Notes: generated by a model from the letters alone, not told the origin. A stretch of DNA of 64,000 nt from GCA-002708315 sp963676635 (GCA_963676635.1 OY781105.1:2294001-2358000); one strand, 5' to 3'; counted from the stretch's first letter, positions 19,916 through 30,008 are shown. A program made the numbers and translations.

Positions 19916-19936
19916 AAAATTATCATTAAAAATAAA

Positions 19937-22012
19937 TTAAAGTTTAACAAACTTGAGCTTTTCAACACCTGATGAGTGTTTAAATTTAATAATATAAGTT
20001 CCTTTAGGAAACTTATCTACATTAATAGTATTCTCAAAGAAACTACTATTTGAAAAAAATAATTCTTTAAATAAAACTTTCCCATCACTTGACATAATCA
20101 GTAGCTCAAATTCTTCATCTGATTTAAAATTCTCTATATTAATTGTTATTTTATCTCTAGTGGGATTTGGATATGCCGATACAGATAAGGGTAATTCATC
20201 TTGGTCAACTATAGTTATCTTTACATCATCTGTATTCAAGCAACGATTTGTATCAATAACCTGGACCCCTATTTGATACTCCCCTGGTTGAATGTTATCT
20301 GTTAAAAAAAACAATTCTGAAAGAGTGTCATTTGTAGTCCATAAATAATTCGAATATTGTCTTCCTGGAGATAGTAATACATATTCTCCTTTACGAATTT
20401 CTATATCGTTTCCAAGAAATGGTTCAGGTAAGGGATTAATTCTCACATAAATACTATCCATCGAAATGCAATTTCTACCGTCAATTGTCTCAATAATATA
20501 AAGACCTGTTGTATCTACAGTGAATCTATTTCCCGAAGTAATCCCATTCCATTTGTACTCAACAAATCCAGTATCCACAATTAGTATAAAGTCGTTATTA
20601 CATAATGAAGTATCATTAGGCAATTTAACTTTTTTATTATTATCACAATCATATAGCTTTGTAAGAAAATAATTACAATCATTTATCGAATCACTCTCAA
20701 AACCTTGTATTTCTATAAAGTGATCAAAATTACCACTAATTATATAACTATTTTCATCAATAACTTCAATGCTTTTTGCGAATTCTGTATTCGTATCACC
20801 AATGGATTCAAGGTATTTTAAAGTCCCATCACTTTTGTATTTTGATATAAAGATATCATTAAGACTTCCATTGCTTTTTGTTTTTAAGCTTTGTTTCTCT
20901 ATAACATTACAATAATTACCTAGCAATATAATATCTGATCCATGATTTAATTTAGTGTCACATAAATTTTCATTAGCCATGCCCCCAAAACAATCAGCCC
21001 ACTTAATTTTGCCATTCTGGTTGCATTTCACAATAAAAACATCCCTACCTCCATTTGTATTAATTTTTATAGCATCATTAAATTCAATTATATTTGAAAA
21101 TGTTCCAGTTAGTATATAATCAGTATCATTATCACAAATAATATTTGTTCCAAAATCATCATATGAGCTTCCAATTTGTGTAACAAACTCAATATCTTTT
21201 TCTTTATTTATTATTACAAAGAAAGCATCAAAACGACCTTTAGAATACAAAGTAGTATCAATTATTGTTAGTTTATTCTGAAATGATCCCGTAAAATAAT
21301 ATCTATTAGAATCAATATAAAACTCATTCAGTAAACAATCTGAAGAACCTAAAATGTCAATTCTATTTATAAGTTCACCGTCAGCATTAAACTCCGAAAC
21401 CATTATTCCTGTAGGATTTGTGCCTATAATTTTATTGTCAGATATTAAATTACCCTTATAAATAAATGTTATGCTCGGATTATTATTTAAATCTATTCCT
21501 AAAAGCACTTTTTTCCCCTCAAAATATCCTTTAAAGTGCTTTACCCATTCAATTTCACCATTATCATTAATTTTTGAAAAGAAAATATCTGGTTTACCAG
21601 GTGCGATAAGAGTATCTGTGCACAGACCCATTTTCCCTTTAAAATAACCACATACATAAAAGCTTCTATCTCTGCCTTTTATCATGGATGACACACTACA
21701 ATATTCAGAGGAAGTAATTTTTTGAATCCATTGCTTTTCACCTTTCTTATTATAGGAAGCGACAAAAATTTCTCTTTTACTATTTAATTCAACGTTACTG
21801 GTTTTATCTGATAATTTTTTAGAAAAATTTCCCGCTACATATATATTATCTGATGAATCCTTAACCATATAGTTAATAATCTCCCAATCTTCGCTAGCTG
21901 GATGTACTAACCACTCAGCAATGAAATTGTTTTGAGCCATTGTATAATTTGAAGCAAACAGAATCGCAAACAATACAAACCAAATCTCTAATCTTATTAT
22001 TCTTAAAGCCAT
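19937..22012 (-). CDS. T9SS-secreted beta-propeller (SBBP-like) protein
   Basis: 691 aa. A signal peptide (residues 1-26, ending YTMAQ) precedes repeated propeller blades with D-NIYVAGNF and D-YILTGTF-type motifs spaced about 50-60 residues. An Ig-like middle (DTSLCNNDFILIVDTGFVEY) and a C-terminal T9SS type A domain follow (YPNPTRDKITINIEN ... FPKGTYIIKFKHSSG). Exported by T9SS and probably anchored at the surface. It sits between the fiber-like gene and the RHS pair in one direction with short gaps, so it belongs to the same operon. Confidence 0.82.
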   Translation of the reverse strand: MALRIIRLEIWFVLFAILFASNYTMAQNNFIAEWLVHPASEDWEIINYMVKDSSDNIYVAGNFSKKLSDKTSNVELNSKREIFVASYNKKGEKQWIQKITSSEYCSVSSMIKGRDRSFYVCGYFKGKMGLCTDTLIAPGKPDIFFSKINDNGEIEWVKHFKGYFEGKKVLLGIDLNNNPSITFIYKGNLISDNKIIGTNPTGIMVSEFNADGELINRIDILGSSDCLLNEFYIDSNRYYFTGSFQNKLTIIDTTLYSKGRFDAFFVIINKEKDIEFVTQIGSSYDDFGTNIICDNDTDYILTGTFSNIIEFNDAIKINTNGGRDVFIVKCNQNGKIKWADCFGGMANENLCDTKLNHGSDIILLGNYCNVIEKQSLKTKSNGSLNDIFISKYKSDGTLKYLESIGDTNTEFAKSIEVIDENSYIISGNFDHFIEIQGFESDSINDCNYFLTKLYDCDNNKKVKLPNDTSLCNNDFILIVDTGFVEYKWNGITSGNRFTVDTTGLYIIETIDGRNCISMDSIYVRINPLPEPFLGNDIEIRKGEYVLLSPGRQYSNYLWTTNDTLSELFFLTDNIQPGEYQIGVQVIDTNRCLNTDDVKITIVDQDELPLSVSAYPNPTRDKITINIENFKSDEEFELLIMSSDGKVLFKELFFSNSSFFENTINVDKFPKGTYIIKFKHSSGVEKLKFVKL

Positions 22013-22046
22013 AGCTGATTAATAGAGTTTATAAATTATCATCAAT

Positions 22047-23166
22047 TTAATTATGCTTAATTAGCATTTTCTTAATCATCAGTATTTCATTTTTCAGCTC
22101 ATTCATTTCTTTTGTTTGTTTATCAATTATTTTTTGTTGATCAATTGTATAGAGAGTCAGTTCTTCTATTTTTTTTAATAATAGTGCATTCATCTCTCCT
22201 AAGTTAATTCCATTTTCCATGACTTCCTTTGCAGATGGCACATCAGGTAAACGACTAATTTCTTTAATAATTTGCTCTGTTTCTTCTAAACCTCTCAGTT
22301 TATATTCTGTATTAAAAACATAATCCGGCCAATCAGCATAATACTTAACAGTTATTTCCTCTGAGATAATCTTACCATTGACGGCAAGTTTATAATCTGC
22401 AAATGAGACATCGGTTCCAATTCCAACATTACCATTTATTCTATAAATATCATCATTAGTTTCACTTTTTGTCCATAACCCAGGAATAGATGTGATATCC
22501 CTCCAACTAGCAATTCCTTCTTCATCTGAGGTTAAAACATAACCTTCTGCTGGATTACTATTTAGAACGAAATCATGTGTTTTTAACCTAGCTATAGAAA
22601 TATCATTTGACCAATTTGCATTTCCTCCTTCGTCTGAAGTTAAAACAAAACCATCTGTGCCAACCGAATTTAGTCTAAAAATATCTGTAATTACATTTTC
22701 AGAAGTAAGTAAACTGCCAACGTTAACCAATTCTGAATATGTAGTGTTTGTGTATACTTGTGTTGATCTGAAATCTCCGGCAACATGAAGAAGTGCAGTT
22801 GGATCGGTGGTGCCTATTCCAATTCTTCCTGTTTCACCTTCCAATATTAACATTGTTTGAGGTGTTGTTCCTTTGTATATTAAGCTTAAATTACCAATGG
22901 TTTTACTGCCCCAGCTTATTACGGCATTCGTTGATTGAAAATCAAAGAAATTGTATAAGCCAATTCCACCATTAACTCGTAATCGTTCTGCTGTGGGTGA
23001 GAATTGGGGCGATGATATATTTATCATGTCGTTTTGTTCAAATATCATACTATTTCCAATATAAGGATATCTTTCATTTATAAACTTTGGAATATAATTC
23101 TCTGTCCAATCAGAAGAATACACTATAGATTGGGCATCAGATTGGGAAAAAGAATTTATTGAAAAT
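22047..23166 (-). pseudogene. Fiber-like surface protein, 3' part, separated from its start by an IS4-type element
   Basis: Contains the 'GRIGIGTTDPTALLHVAGDF' and 'NGNVGIGT' words of tail-fiber-like Bacteroidota proteins and a C-terminal stalk (ISRLPDVPSAKEVMENGINL, then MNALLLKKIEELTLYTIDQQ) ending in a coiled coil. The frame is open to 23166 and meets an in-frame stop only inside the insertion element. Joining 24620-24565 to 23157 across the 9-bp duplication restores one 388-aa frame that starts with a signal peptide (MKTMKKYSVLVIAFLLFSIN, then SFSQ). The GTG at 23123 could at best give a protein without a signal. Head gene of the RHS operon. Confidence 0.8.
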
Positions 23167-24564
23167 CAATAGTGTCCGATAAAAATACAAATTTAATTTT
23201 TTAGTTTTTCAAAAGTCTGAATCACAACGCATTAAAATCTTCAATTTGTTCAATTTGAAAAGTAAGCCCCCTAAAATAGCGTTGGTTGCATTAATTCATC
23301 ATAGGTTTTCTGCCAATCTTTATCCGGATTCTCAAGAAACCTAACCAGGTGAATGTAATTGAAAAGATGAATCTTACAGAAACTTACCAGGTTAGAGAAT
23401 GCCCACGATCGTTTAAGACTCTTTTGTATAACGGTCATTAACAAGTTTGCTATCAAAGCACAGTATATCTGTATTTTAATGGCATTCTCATTATCTCCAA
23501 GGAAATATTTCAGCGGGAAGTTCTGTTTCAATTGCTTGAACAGTAGCTCTATCTGCCAGCGTAATTTATAAATGGCTGCAATCAAATCGGCTCTCATTTC
23601 AAAAAGATTGGTTAAAAACTCAAAGCGCCTTTTGAGCGCTCTGTCATAGAATATAACCTTACGCAACTTCAGAGGCTTAGTTCCAATATCGGTTTTAATC
23701 TGAACTTCAATGACTTCATCCTTTTCAACTCCGCAATGTATGCGATCATCAATTTCATTGTCTGTTATTGTGTCATAAACTGCATTGTCTTTTATACGAG
23801 TAACAAAGCCTGTTTTAGAGTTAGTAAATTTGTCAAAAGCCTTATAGTCATTATATCCCTTGTCAAAAACATAGATAGTATTTGTATCGGGTTTGAGTTT
23901 ATTCAGAATCATATGATCATGAGTGGCAGCACTGGAAAACCAAACCAATTTTGGTACAGCTTCATCAACATTAATTACGGTATGAAGTTTTATTCCTCCT
24001 TTCTTCTTACCGTTGTGCGGATTTCGGCCAACACATTTTAGTATATCCTTGAAAAGACTGATTGTTGAACTGTCAATAATCTCTATCTGCTTATTTATCA
24101 TGTCTTTAATCCTGCTGTCCGAGATAAAATGACCATACTTTTTAAGAAGCAAATTGTAGATATTACCAAAGACATCTGCATTACGTCGTTTATTTGCATC
24201 AGAAAGCGTGCTTTTCTTTGGAATATGGTTCAATTGAAAATGCTTTGTCTTGCCTGATAAGCCAAGCATTGCACCGCTTACTTCACGGAGTGACGTACAC
24301 TTTGCAAATGAACAGAATAGCATACTTATCAAGTGATCTTTTGTCTTGAATTTCTTAACGTAGTGGTCAGAATTGTGCTTCTTTGCACTTGCTGATACAA
24401 TTGTTGAGTCAATTAATGAAATCAGCTGTCCGAATACCGATGTGCCGAAAAAATGTGTAGTTTTATACATCTTAGTATTTTAAGTTCGCAAAACCAAAAA
24501 TACTAAAAAGAGTTGGGAGTATCTTAGGATCTCCCTTCTCTTAATTTTTTATCGGACAACAGTG
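23167..24564 (-). mobile_element. IS4-type insertion sequence, complete, 1398 bp
   Basis: The ends are imperfect inverted repeats (CAATAGTGTCCGATAAAAA left, CACTGTTGTCCGATAAAAA right, read inward). A 9-bp target duplication ATTGAAAAT lies at 23158-23166 and 24565-24573. One intact transposase gene is inside. The duplication is exact and the host frame rejoins perfectly, so the insertion is recent. Confidence 0.9.
23271..24470 (-). CDS. IS4-family DDE transposase
   Basis: 399 aa, full length for the family, starting MYKTTHFFGTSVFGQLISLI (DUF4372-like N-terminus). The DDE residues are visible: first Asp in EIIDSSTISLFKD, second in IYVFDKGYNDYK, and Glu in the Y-R-E-K signature AAIYKLRWQIELLFKQLKQN. 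No frameshift. It is transcribed in the same direction as the gene it interrupts. Confidence 0.93.
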   Translation of the reverse strand: MYKTTHFFGTSVFGQLISLIDSTIVSASAKKHNSDHYVKKFKTKDHLISMLFCSFAKCTSLREVSGAMLGLSGKTKHFQLNHIPKKSTLSDANKRRNADVFGNIYNLLLKKYGHFISDSRIKDMINKQIEIIDSSTISLFKDILKCVGRNPHNGKKKGGIKLHTVINVDEAVPKLVWFSSAATHDHMILNKLKPDTNTIYVFDKGYNDYKAFDKFTNSKTGFVTRIKDNAVYDTITDNEIDDRIHCGVEKDEVIEVQIKTDIGTKPLKLRKVIFYDRALKRRFEFLTNLFEMRADLIAAIYKLRWQIELLFKQLKQNFPLKYFLGDNENAIKIQIYCALIANLLMTVIQKSLKRSWAFSNLVSFCKIHLFNYIHLVRFLENPDKDWQKTYDELMQPTLF

Positions 24565-24620
24565 ATTGAAAATAGTAAAAATGCAATAACTAATACGGAA
24601 TATTTTTTCATTGTTTTCAT
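24565..24620 (-). pseudogene. 5' end (signal peptide) of the interrupted fiber-like gene
   Basis: Codons from ATG at 24620 read MKTMKKYSVLVIAFLLFS, a complete signal-peptide core, then run into the IS4-type element. A second possible start is the ATG at 24611. The promoter of the RHS operon should lie just upstream (above 24620), so all downstream genes are now separated from it by 1.4 kb. Confidence 0.8.
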
Positions 24621-25170
24621 GTAAATAATTTAAAAATAACTATCTTATCATTAAATGTCAAATTGGAATGTTTTCTCCATTTTCTTCATTTGATCTCTTT
24701 TCAGTAAAAATTTGAGATTGCTAATTTATATAAAAATTTGAAATAAACCCGTTGTCCATTGAAAAAAAAATGATCACTGAATTAGAATAACTCAAGATTT
24801 ATTTTACTATCTATTAAATAGATTATGAACAACGTTATTTAAAATTGCGAAATTATTCTAAACATTAAAAGATTTTTAGCTTTCATTTAATGAACTCATT
24901 CAAATACGTAAGCCATAATTCTCATTTATTGAACTAATAGCCTGATATTTAACTTCAGAGCATATGAGTTTAGATAATGGATGCCTGTTATTTAGAGTTA
25001 TTAAAACACCTATATAAAAGAATTAATTTATAGAAGCGTTTACATCAGAAGAAAAAGTGAACTATTTCCATTTTATGGGAAGACTACAGCTGAATGTATT
25101 CGAAAGTGATGATAATTATTTTTAATATCAAGCCCTTAGATGTTGTTTATCAATAGGTCAAAGTCATTTG
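24621..25170. other. Gene-free AT-rich spacer
   Basis: Stops occur in all frames and no protein motif was seen. It should contain the promoter of the RHS operon near 24630-24700, but I could not fix a convincing TTG/TAnnTTTG pair there. Confidence 0.5.
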
Positions 25171-25203
25171 GTTTTGTAAATCAGTACAATTTATTTATAT
25201 TTG
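25171..25203 (+). promoter_or_regulatory. Orphan Bacteroidota-type promoter, plus strand
   Basis: TTTTG at 25171-25175, 20 bases, then TATATTTG at 25196-25203: a near-ideal match. No plus-strand gene follows; about 95 bases downstream is a perfect hairpin. It could drive a short RNA or antisense RNA to the gene at 25436. Confidence 0.5.
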
Positions 25204-25297
25204 CAAATATAATTTTATAAATATTTAAAGCTCAAAAAATCATTAAGATACCCATGCTCTCCTCATTTTATCTCTAGCATACCATAGTATCAATATA

Positions 25298-25322
25298 AAG
25301 AACGAGCTTCAAGCTCGTTCTT
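25298..25322. terminator. Perfect 12-bp hairpin, possible bidirectional terminator
   Basis: The arms AAGAACGAGCTT and AAGCTCGTTCTT face each other across one base. It lies beyond the stop of the minus-strand gene at 25436, and T-rich sequence follows on both sides, weakly. It may end that transcript and the putative short RNA from 25203. Confidence 0.5.
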
Positions 25323-25435
25323 ATAAAGAGGAGTAATGGGAGTTGGTTGTAAATGAGCAAAATCACTATAAATAATCAGTAAGAAAAAAAGAAGCTGTAT
25401 AAGATCCATTTTATACTATTTCATAAGATTTGTCA

Positions 25436-26761
25436 TTAATAAACCATAACTTTTTTTCTTATCATCTGGTTCTTCAATTTAACTTCAACAATGTAAATCC
25501 CCGTTTCATACTGTGATAAATCAACTGATGTGTTACAATTCAATTCTGATAATATAATCTTTCCAAATGCATTATAAACAGTTATTCTATCAACTTCTTC
25601 TCCATTTTTGGTTTTAATGTTAATCTTGTCCTTTGCCGGATTTGGATAAACATTTACCAATTCGTACATTTCTTCGTCAATACTATTGGAACATATATCA
25701 AGCACTTCATATGCACTTTCACAGCCAGAATTGTTGAAAGCAATAGTTACTTTATCTGGTTGCATTCCTATGTAGTCACATACACTTTTGATCGCGCAGT
25801 TTGATAGATTTTCGTTATTTGTAATACATAACAATCTAATACTATCAGATTTAATATTTTCTAATGCAGAAATATCACTAAGCACATGATTACTACGTAT
25901 ATCTAACCTACCTTTGATGTAAGATAGCGAACTAAAGTCATTTAAATTCTCAAGTTTACTTCCATATAAATAAAACCCTCTATTTATCGAAGTAAGATTC
26001 TTAAACACACTTAGGTCATTTAAATTCATTTGACTATTTATAATGAAAATACCATCAATAGTTTTAAGACTGGAGAACCCTTCAATTTTTTCTAATTGAT
26101 CATTATCAGAAATTTCAAACCAATAAGTTATCCTTTCCACATTATTTAAAATATTTATTTCCTTTAAACTATCACAGCGTTTAATTTCAATAGTACCAAT
26201 ATCATTTACAAAATTAAAACCTTCAATTTTTTTTAACCGTTCATTACCTGTAATAGATAGAGCACCAAGGTGCCTAAGTGAATCAAATCCTTCAATAACC
26301 TGAAGTAATTTACAATCGGAAATACTTATATAAGTCCCCACATATTTTAATTTTTCAAGTCCTTTTAGTGATTTCAAAGAATCAGAATGTCCTAGACTAA
26401 GACTTTTCCCAATAAATTCAATACTTTTAATTACTTCACATGATGTCACATTGGTGATTAGAAAAAGGTAACCGCCAACCGTATCAATATTACTTAGCCC
26501 CTTTAAAGATTTATCGTCTCCGTTTAAATGAAGATTCCCCATAACCGCTGTCAGATTATTAAGTGCATCAGTATTATTAATATCAGTTTCCAACTTGAAA
26601 TTAAGATCACCGAGTATTTTCTTACAATTAGGATAATTTATAGCAAAGCTATCGACTTGAGCCTGAGTTTCAAAAGTTATACCTTCAGGCAAACATGTTT
26701 GTGAATAGCTTTGTGTAAATATACTGCTTAACAATAATATAATTAAGGTAAATTTTCTCAT
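25436..26761 (-). CDS. T9SS-secreted leucine-rich/receptor-L-like repeat protein
   Basis: The annotated start is ATG 26761 (MRKFTLIILLLSSIFTQSYS-Q, a clear signal peptide). A longer frame begins at 26803, but that start falls inside the promoter. The body has irregular repeats of about 22-25 residues (LKGLEKLKYVGTYISISDCK, IEGFDSLRHLGALSITGNE) resembling receptor L-domain or leucine-rich folds seen in Bacteroidota surface proteins. The C-terminus carries a T9SS type A domain (VNVYPNPAKDKINIK ... YETGIYIVEVKLKN). Likely surface ligand-binding protein; the ligand is unknown. Confidence 0.82.
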   Translation of the reverse strand: MRKFTLIILLLSSIFTQSYSQTCLPEGITFETQAQVDSFAINYPNCKKILGDLNFKLETDINNTDALNNLTAVMGNLHLNGDDKSLKGLSNIDTVGGYLFLITNVTSCEVIKSIEFIGKSLSLGHSDSLKSLKGLEKLKYVGTYISISDCKLLQVIEGFDSLRHLGALSITGNERLKKIEGFNFVNDIGTIEIKRCDSLKEINILNNVERITYWFEISDNDQLEKIEGFSSLKTIDGIFIINSQMNLNDLSVFKNLTSINRGFYLYGSKLENLNDFSSLSYIKGRLDIRSNHVLSDISALENIKSDSIRLLCITNNENLSNCAIKSVCDYIGMQPDKVTIAFNNSGCESAYEVLDICSNSIDEEMYELVNVYPNPAKDKINIKTKNGEEVDRITVYNAFGKIILSELNCNTSVDLSQYETGIYIVEVKLKNQMIRKKVMVY

Positions 26762-26790
26762 TAGATTTTCTTTGAATTTATGCTTTTGTG

Positions 26791-26822
26791 CAAAGATAAA
26801 CAATTTGTTTAATCAGTTTCAA
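26791..26822 (-). promoter_or_regulatory. Bacteroidota-type promoter deciding the start of the L-domain gene
   Basis: Minus-strand TATCTTTG (26798-26791), with TTG at 26822-26820, 21 bases upstream. The expected transcript start is near 26784, which rules out the 26803 ATG and supports 26761. Confidence 0.7.
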
Positions 26823-27236
26823 GTAATAACAAAATAATTTTTAACCCATTGTGTATTTAGGCTAAATTTTGTTTAGTCTTTTTAATATTTCTATCAAAAA
26901 ACAGACTTATTTAGATATTGAATTAAAATTAGAGAAGCAATTTTAGAAAGTATTCAAGTTTTAAATTTCAAGAGTAATATAAAAACATTTCTTCTTATCA
27001 TAAATTGGTTAGTCAATTGAGAGACTAAAGTTGCTATACTTTTTCAGGATCTTCTATAAATATATGGTATTTCAAAATAATTATGTTGATTTTTCCACAT
27101 CGGAGCTTTTAACTTTATTTGAGCTGATTCAAATAAGTAAAAATATTCATTTACAAATAGCCCATATTACAAAGTAAAATGTAGTCACCAAATGAGTATA
27201 TGTATCTTGTAAATATCTAATATCATGAATCTAAAC
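26823..27236. other. Gene-free AT-rich spacer
   Basis: No open frame with protein character, no clear hairpin and no repeat family recognised. Confidence 0.5.
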
Positions 27237-27540
27237 AGGAGTAATATCCATACCCCCCCCAATCACAACCGCTTCCACCAAGTATTACATGCGCTTCCAT
27301 CAATCAACGGAAGCGCTTCCACTGGTTGCTCCATGCGCTTGTAATGGTTGCTCTGTGCGCTTGTAATTAGGGACGAGGGGACAAATGAATAATGAAGAAT
27401 GAAAAATGACTGAAGAGACTTTAGGGACTTTAGGGACTGAAGAGAACGAAGGGGCAAATTGAAAAAAACGCTCTGCTTACCATCCGCCGGTAGGCGGACA
27501 CAGTTCACTATTCACTATTCACCATTCACCAAAAAAATGA
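27237..27540. repeat. Low-complexity repeat patch with palindromic insert
   Basis: It starts with a run of C, then alternating GCGCTTCCA and GGTTGCTC words. 'gactttaggga' is duplicated, and a TCCGCCggtaGGCGGA palindrome sits at 27483-27498 beside heptamer repeats (TTCACTA/TTCACCA). An 81-residue minus-strand frame spans it but is only repeat words. The same palindrome and heptamers recur at 33326-33955. Confidence 0.65.
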
Positions 27541-27626
27541 AAAATATCGGGTTTTCCTTAATTCCCAGCTTTGAACTTTGAACATTAACTTTAACATAAA
27601 TCATTATTTTAACAATAAAAAAATCG

Positions 27627-28022
27627 TTTAGTGTAGTTAGTGTAGGTCGCACTATGTTATTTATATATTTACTTTTTTCAAAAATACTTTTAGAAAAAAA
27701 ACTACACTAACTACACTAAACTTTGTAATGATTTGTTTATCAGCGACAAATCCAGTGTAGTTTGGCCTTTTCAAACTACACTAAAACTACACTAACCTAC
27801 ACTACTATTTTTTGACAATTACACTGTTTATATCTGATATATAGCTCTTTAAGGTATTTACATCAAATTTCCATTGATTTCATGCAACCATATGCGTTTA
27901 AAAACTCTTTCTGAACAAATTGCGTTATCGCAACATATTATGTGACAAATATCACTTTTTAGTCATGTTTAGTGTAGCTTAGTGTAGCTTAGTGTAGCTT
28001 AGTGTAGTTTGAACTACACTGG
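27627..28022. repeat. Iteron-like cluster: 13 copies of AGTGTAG in both orientations
   Basis: AGTGTAG starts at 27630, 27639, 27754, 27971, 27981, 27991 and 28001. CTACACT starts at 27702, 27711, 27776, 27787, 27797 and 28014. The last plus-strand group has an exact 10-bp period. Pairs form hairpins: AGTGTAGTTTG (27754) with CAAACTACACT (27772), and the 20-bp palindrome at 28001-28020. It resembles replication-origin iterons or a cooperative operator, next to a primase/helicase cassette. Confidence 0.75.
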
Positions 28023-28233
28023 ATTTTTAAGAGTAATTATGGCGTTTTTTGAGTGTGTTTATAATGGATTAAAGCCCGTATGTATTTGTTTATGTGCATA
28101 CTGTAATTCAGTGGTTTCTTTTAATATTACTGATAACCCACTTACCCGGTTTATTTTCGTGTTTTCGCATATTTATTTTCAATAATAAGTATTTCTTCTC
28201 TTTTATCATCAGAAAGGAAGTCGCATTTCCAAA

Positions 28234-29502
28234 TTATTTCCCAAAACTCTCCTCTAAACAATCTATCATCCTTCTGAGTTTGTCATTCAGTTTACGAGAC
28301 ATCTTAGGATCTTTAACACTGATAAAGGTTTTAATAGTGTTATATTTTATCTCTTTACCTTCTTTTGTTATAAAATTGCGTGAAATAAAATGACACTTCT
28401 GATCTATCGTACTCTTTTTATACATTCCGGCACATAAATCCATGGTTCTAAATATTAACAAAAACTCATTTACAGGTATATTTATCTGTAACTTTTGATG
28501 ATCGGTATTGTACCGGTCTTTTTCCATTGCAACATTATCATTGGCCATATACGCATATCCATCAATTATATCATCAATTTTCTTTCTTACCATTGCTATT
28601 AGCTCAACACATACGTCATGGTGATAAGTAGTGTATTGACCCAACATCTCAATCTCATAATCGCTAATCGATATTCCCGCTTCATATAACTGATTCTTAT
28701 ATTTGAGATATAAACGTCGGGGTATTAGAAATGATGATTGGCCTTCCAATACACTACTTGCTTCCATTATCGGGCTTTGCGTTAGTCTGCTCAATAATTT
28801 TTTATACACATCATACATACTATGGCTATTTATAATATCACTCATGTTCTTCAGTTTATCACCGAATTTCTCCATCAAACTATCAATTGTTTTTATAAAT
28901 CTATCAAATGATATGCTTCCATTATAAATGATTACCGGAGCCATGTCTGTAAACCCACTTTCATCATAGTCAAGCTGATATTTCATCTGATTCACAAACT
29001 GTATTAAATTATCGATATCGGAAGGCATGCAGCACTGGCCTATCAATTTAATCATATAATTATCTTCAATCACCTTTAGCAAAGGCTTTACATAGTATTG
29101 TACACAAAACAACGTGCGCCGTCGGTTAATTTCTTTACAAAACCCGGATTCGTTATTCACGGGTGATAAAGGGCTTGCATGCCAATCAGAGGCATGTTCA
29201 ATGCAAAACTCATAGTTCATTTTTTTTAGTTCCTTATAAAACTTTTTAATCCTATTACCATATTTTTCCTCAAAATCATAATTCCTTTTCTTTTTAAACA
29301 CATCTACCAACTCCTTTTCATTATACCTGCGATTTCGCTCAAATTCTTTTTTCAACAGTTTATCTGAAATAACTTTTCTGGTATCATCACACTCCGTTAT
29401 TGTCTGTTCAACATTTCGAAACCCAACTGTTTTCTTTTCTTTTCTAACCATTTTAATAATCTCTTCTTTTGTCAGTTCTTTGTACTTAATTTTTTTTACC
29501 AT
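28234..29502 (-). CDS. Unknown 422-aa protein flanking the iteron cluster
   Basis: A long clean frame with a lysine/glutamate-rich N-terminal 90 residues (KELTKEEIIKMVRKEKKTVG, FEEKYGNRIKKFYKELKKMN), predicted helical. The C-terminal two thirds are mixed, with many aromatic residues. No signal peptide and no membrane segment. I recognise no family. It lies between the iteron-like cluster (downstream of its stop) and the divergent HTH-D5-primase operon. A DNA-binding or initiator role would fit this position but is a guess. Codon use is similar to that of its neighbours. Confidence 0.75.
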   Translation of the reverse strand: MVKKIKYKELTKEEIIKMVRKEKKTVGFRNVEQTITECDDTRKVISDKLLKKEFERNRRYNEKELVDVFKKKRNYDFEEKYGNRIKKFYKELKKMNYEFCIEHASDWHASPLSPVNNESGFCKEINRRRTLFCVQYYVKPLLKVIEDNYMIKLIGQCCMPSDIDNLIQFVNQMKYQLDYDESGFTDMAPVIIYNGSISFDRFIKTIDSLMEKFGDKLKNMSDIINSHSMYDVYKKLLSRLTQSPIMEASSVLEGQSSFLIPRRLYLKYKNQLYEAGISISDYEIEMLGQYTTYHHDVCVELIAMVRKKIDDIIDGYAYMANDNVAMEKDRYNTDHQKLQINIPVNEFLLIFRTMDLCAGMYKKSTIDQKCHFISRNFITKEGKEIKYNTIKTFISVKDPKMSRKLNDKLRRMIDCLEESFGK

Positions 29503-30008
29503 ATTGGCATTTTATTTATGTTATACTTTCGTGAGAGTATTACCTCAATTCAGTTTCCCGGTAATATCTCACAGTTATCAGTAATAAGACTGCATAAAGA
29601 GCGTTTTGGTTTCGTCATAATTTGCTTACAATCCAGTATGGGCGCATGATTCCGAAGTTTACATCTTAAATTGTATGCGATTTTTTAAAAAATTATATTT
29701 ATTACCTTTCTAAATTACATAACTTTTTTTATCAACTCTATTACAGCACATTATATCGCTATAATCCTTAAATTTTGTTATATCGGACTGTTATTTAGAA
29801 TGGAATTCAATATTATCACAAGTAATAACAACTGTTTTATCATCTTTTTTTTACAGATAGTGCAAATTAATACGTCAGAAGTTATATAGCAGTATTATAA
29901 TGTCCAGATTATCAATCTTCTCAATTGTTATATTTTGATATATCGTTCTTTTGAAACTATAGCAGTAATTTTGAATCGTTAAAAAAATCCTAACAAAAAA
30001 AAATTTTC
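29503..30008. promoter_or_regulatory. Divergent intergenic region between the 422-aa gene and the HTH operon
   Basis: About 500 bp, very AT-rich, no gene. GTTATAT/GATATATCG-like words recur (29755, 29790, 29886, 29930), and ATAGCAGTA is repeated near 29888 and 29959. Both promoters of the cassette must lie here, and the repeats may be operators. No exact promoter could be fixed. Confidence 0.4.

Noticed and set aside
23123..23125. GTG start for the fiber-like gene
   Set aside because: Rejoining across the 9-bp duplication shows that this codon is internal.
26762..26803. Upstream start for the L-domain T9SS gene
   Set aside because: The longer start falls inside the predicted promoter, and the shorter start gives a standard signal peptide.
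27263..27508. 81-aa minus-strand frame
   Set aside because: Low-complexity translation of GCGCTTCC and GGGACTTTA words; overlaps a palindromic insert.
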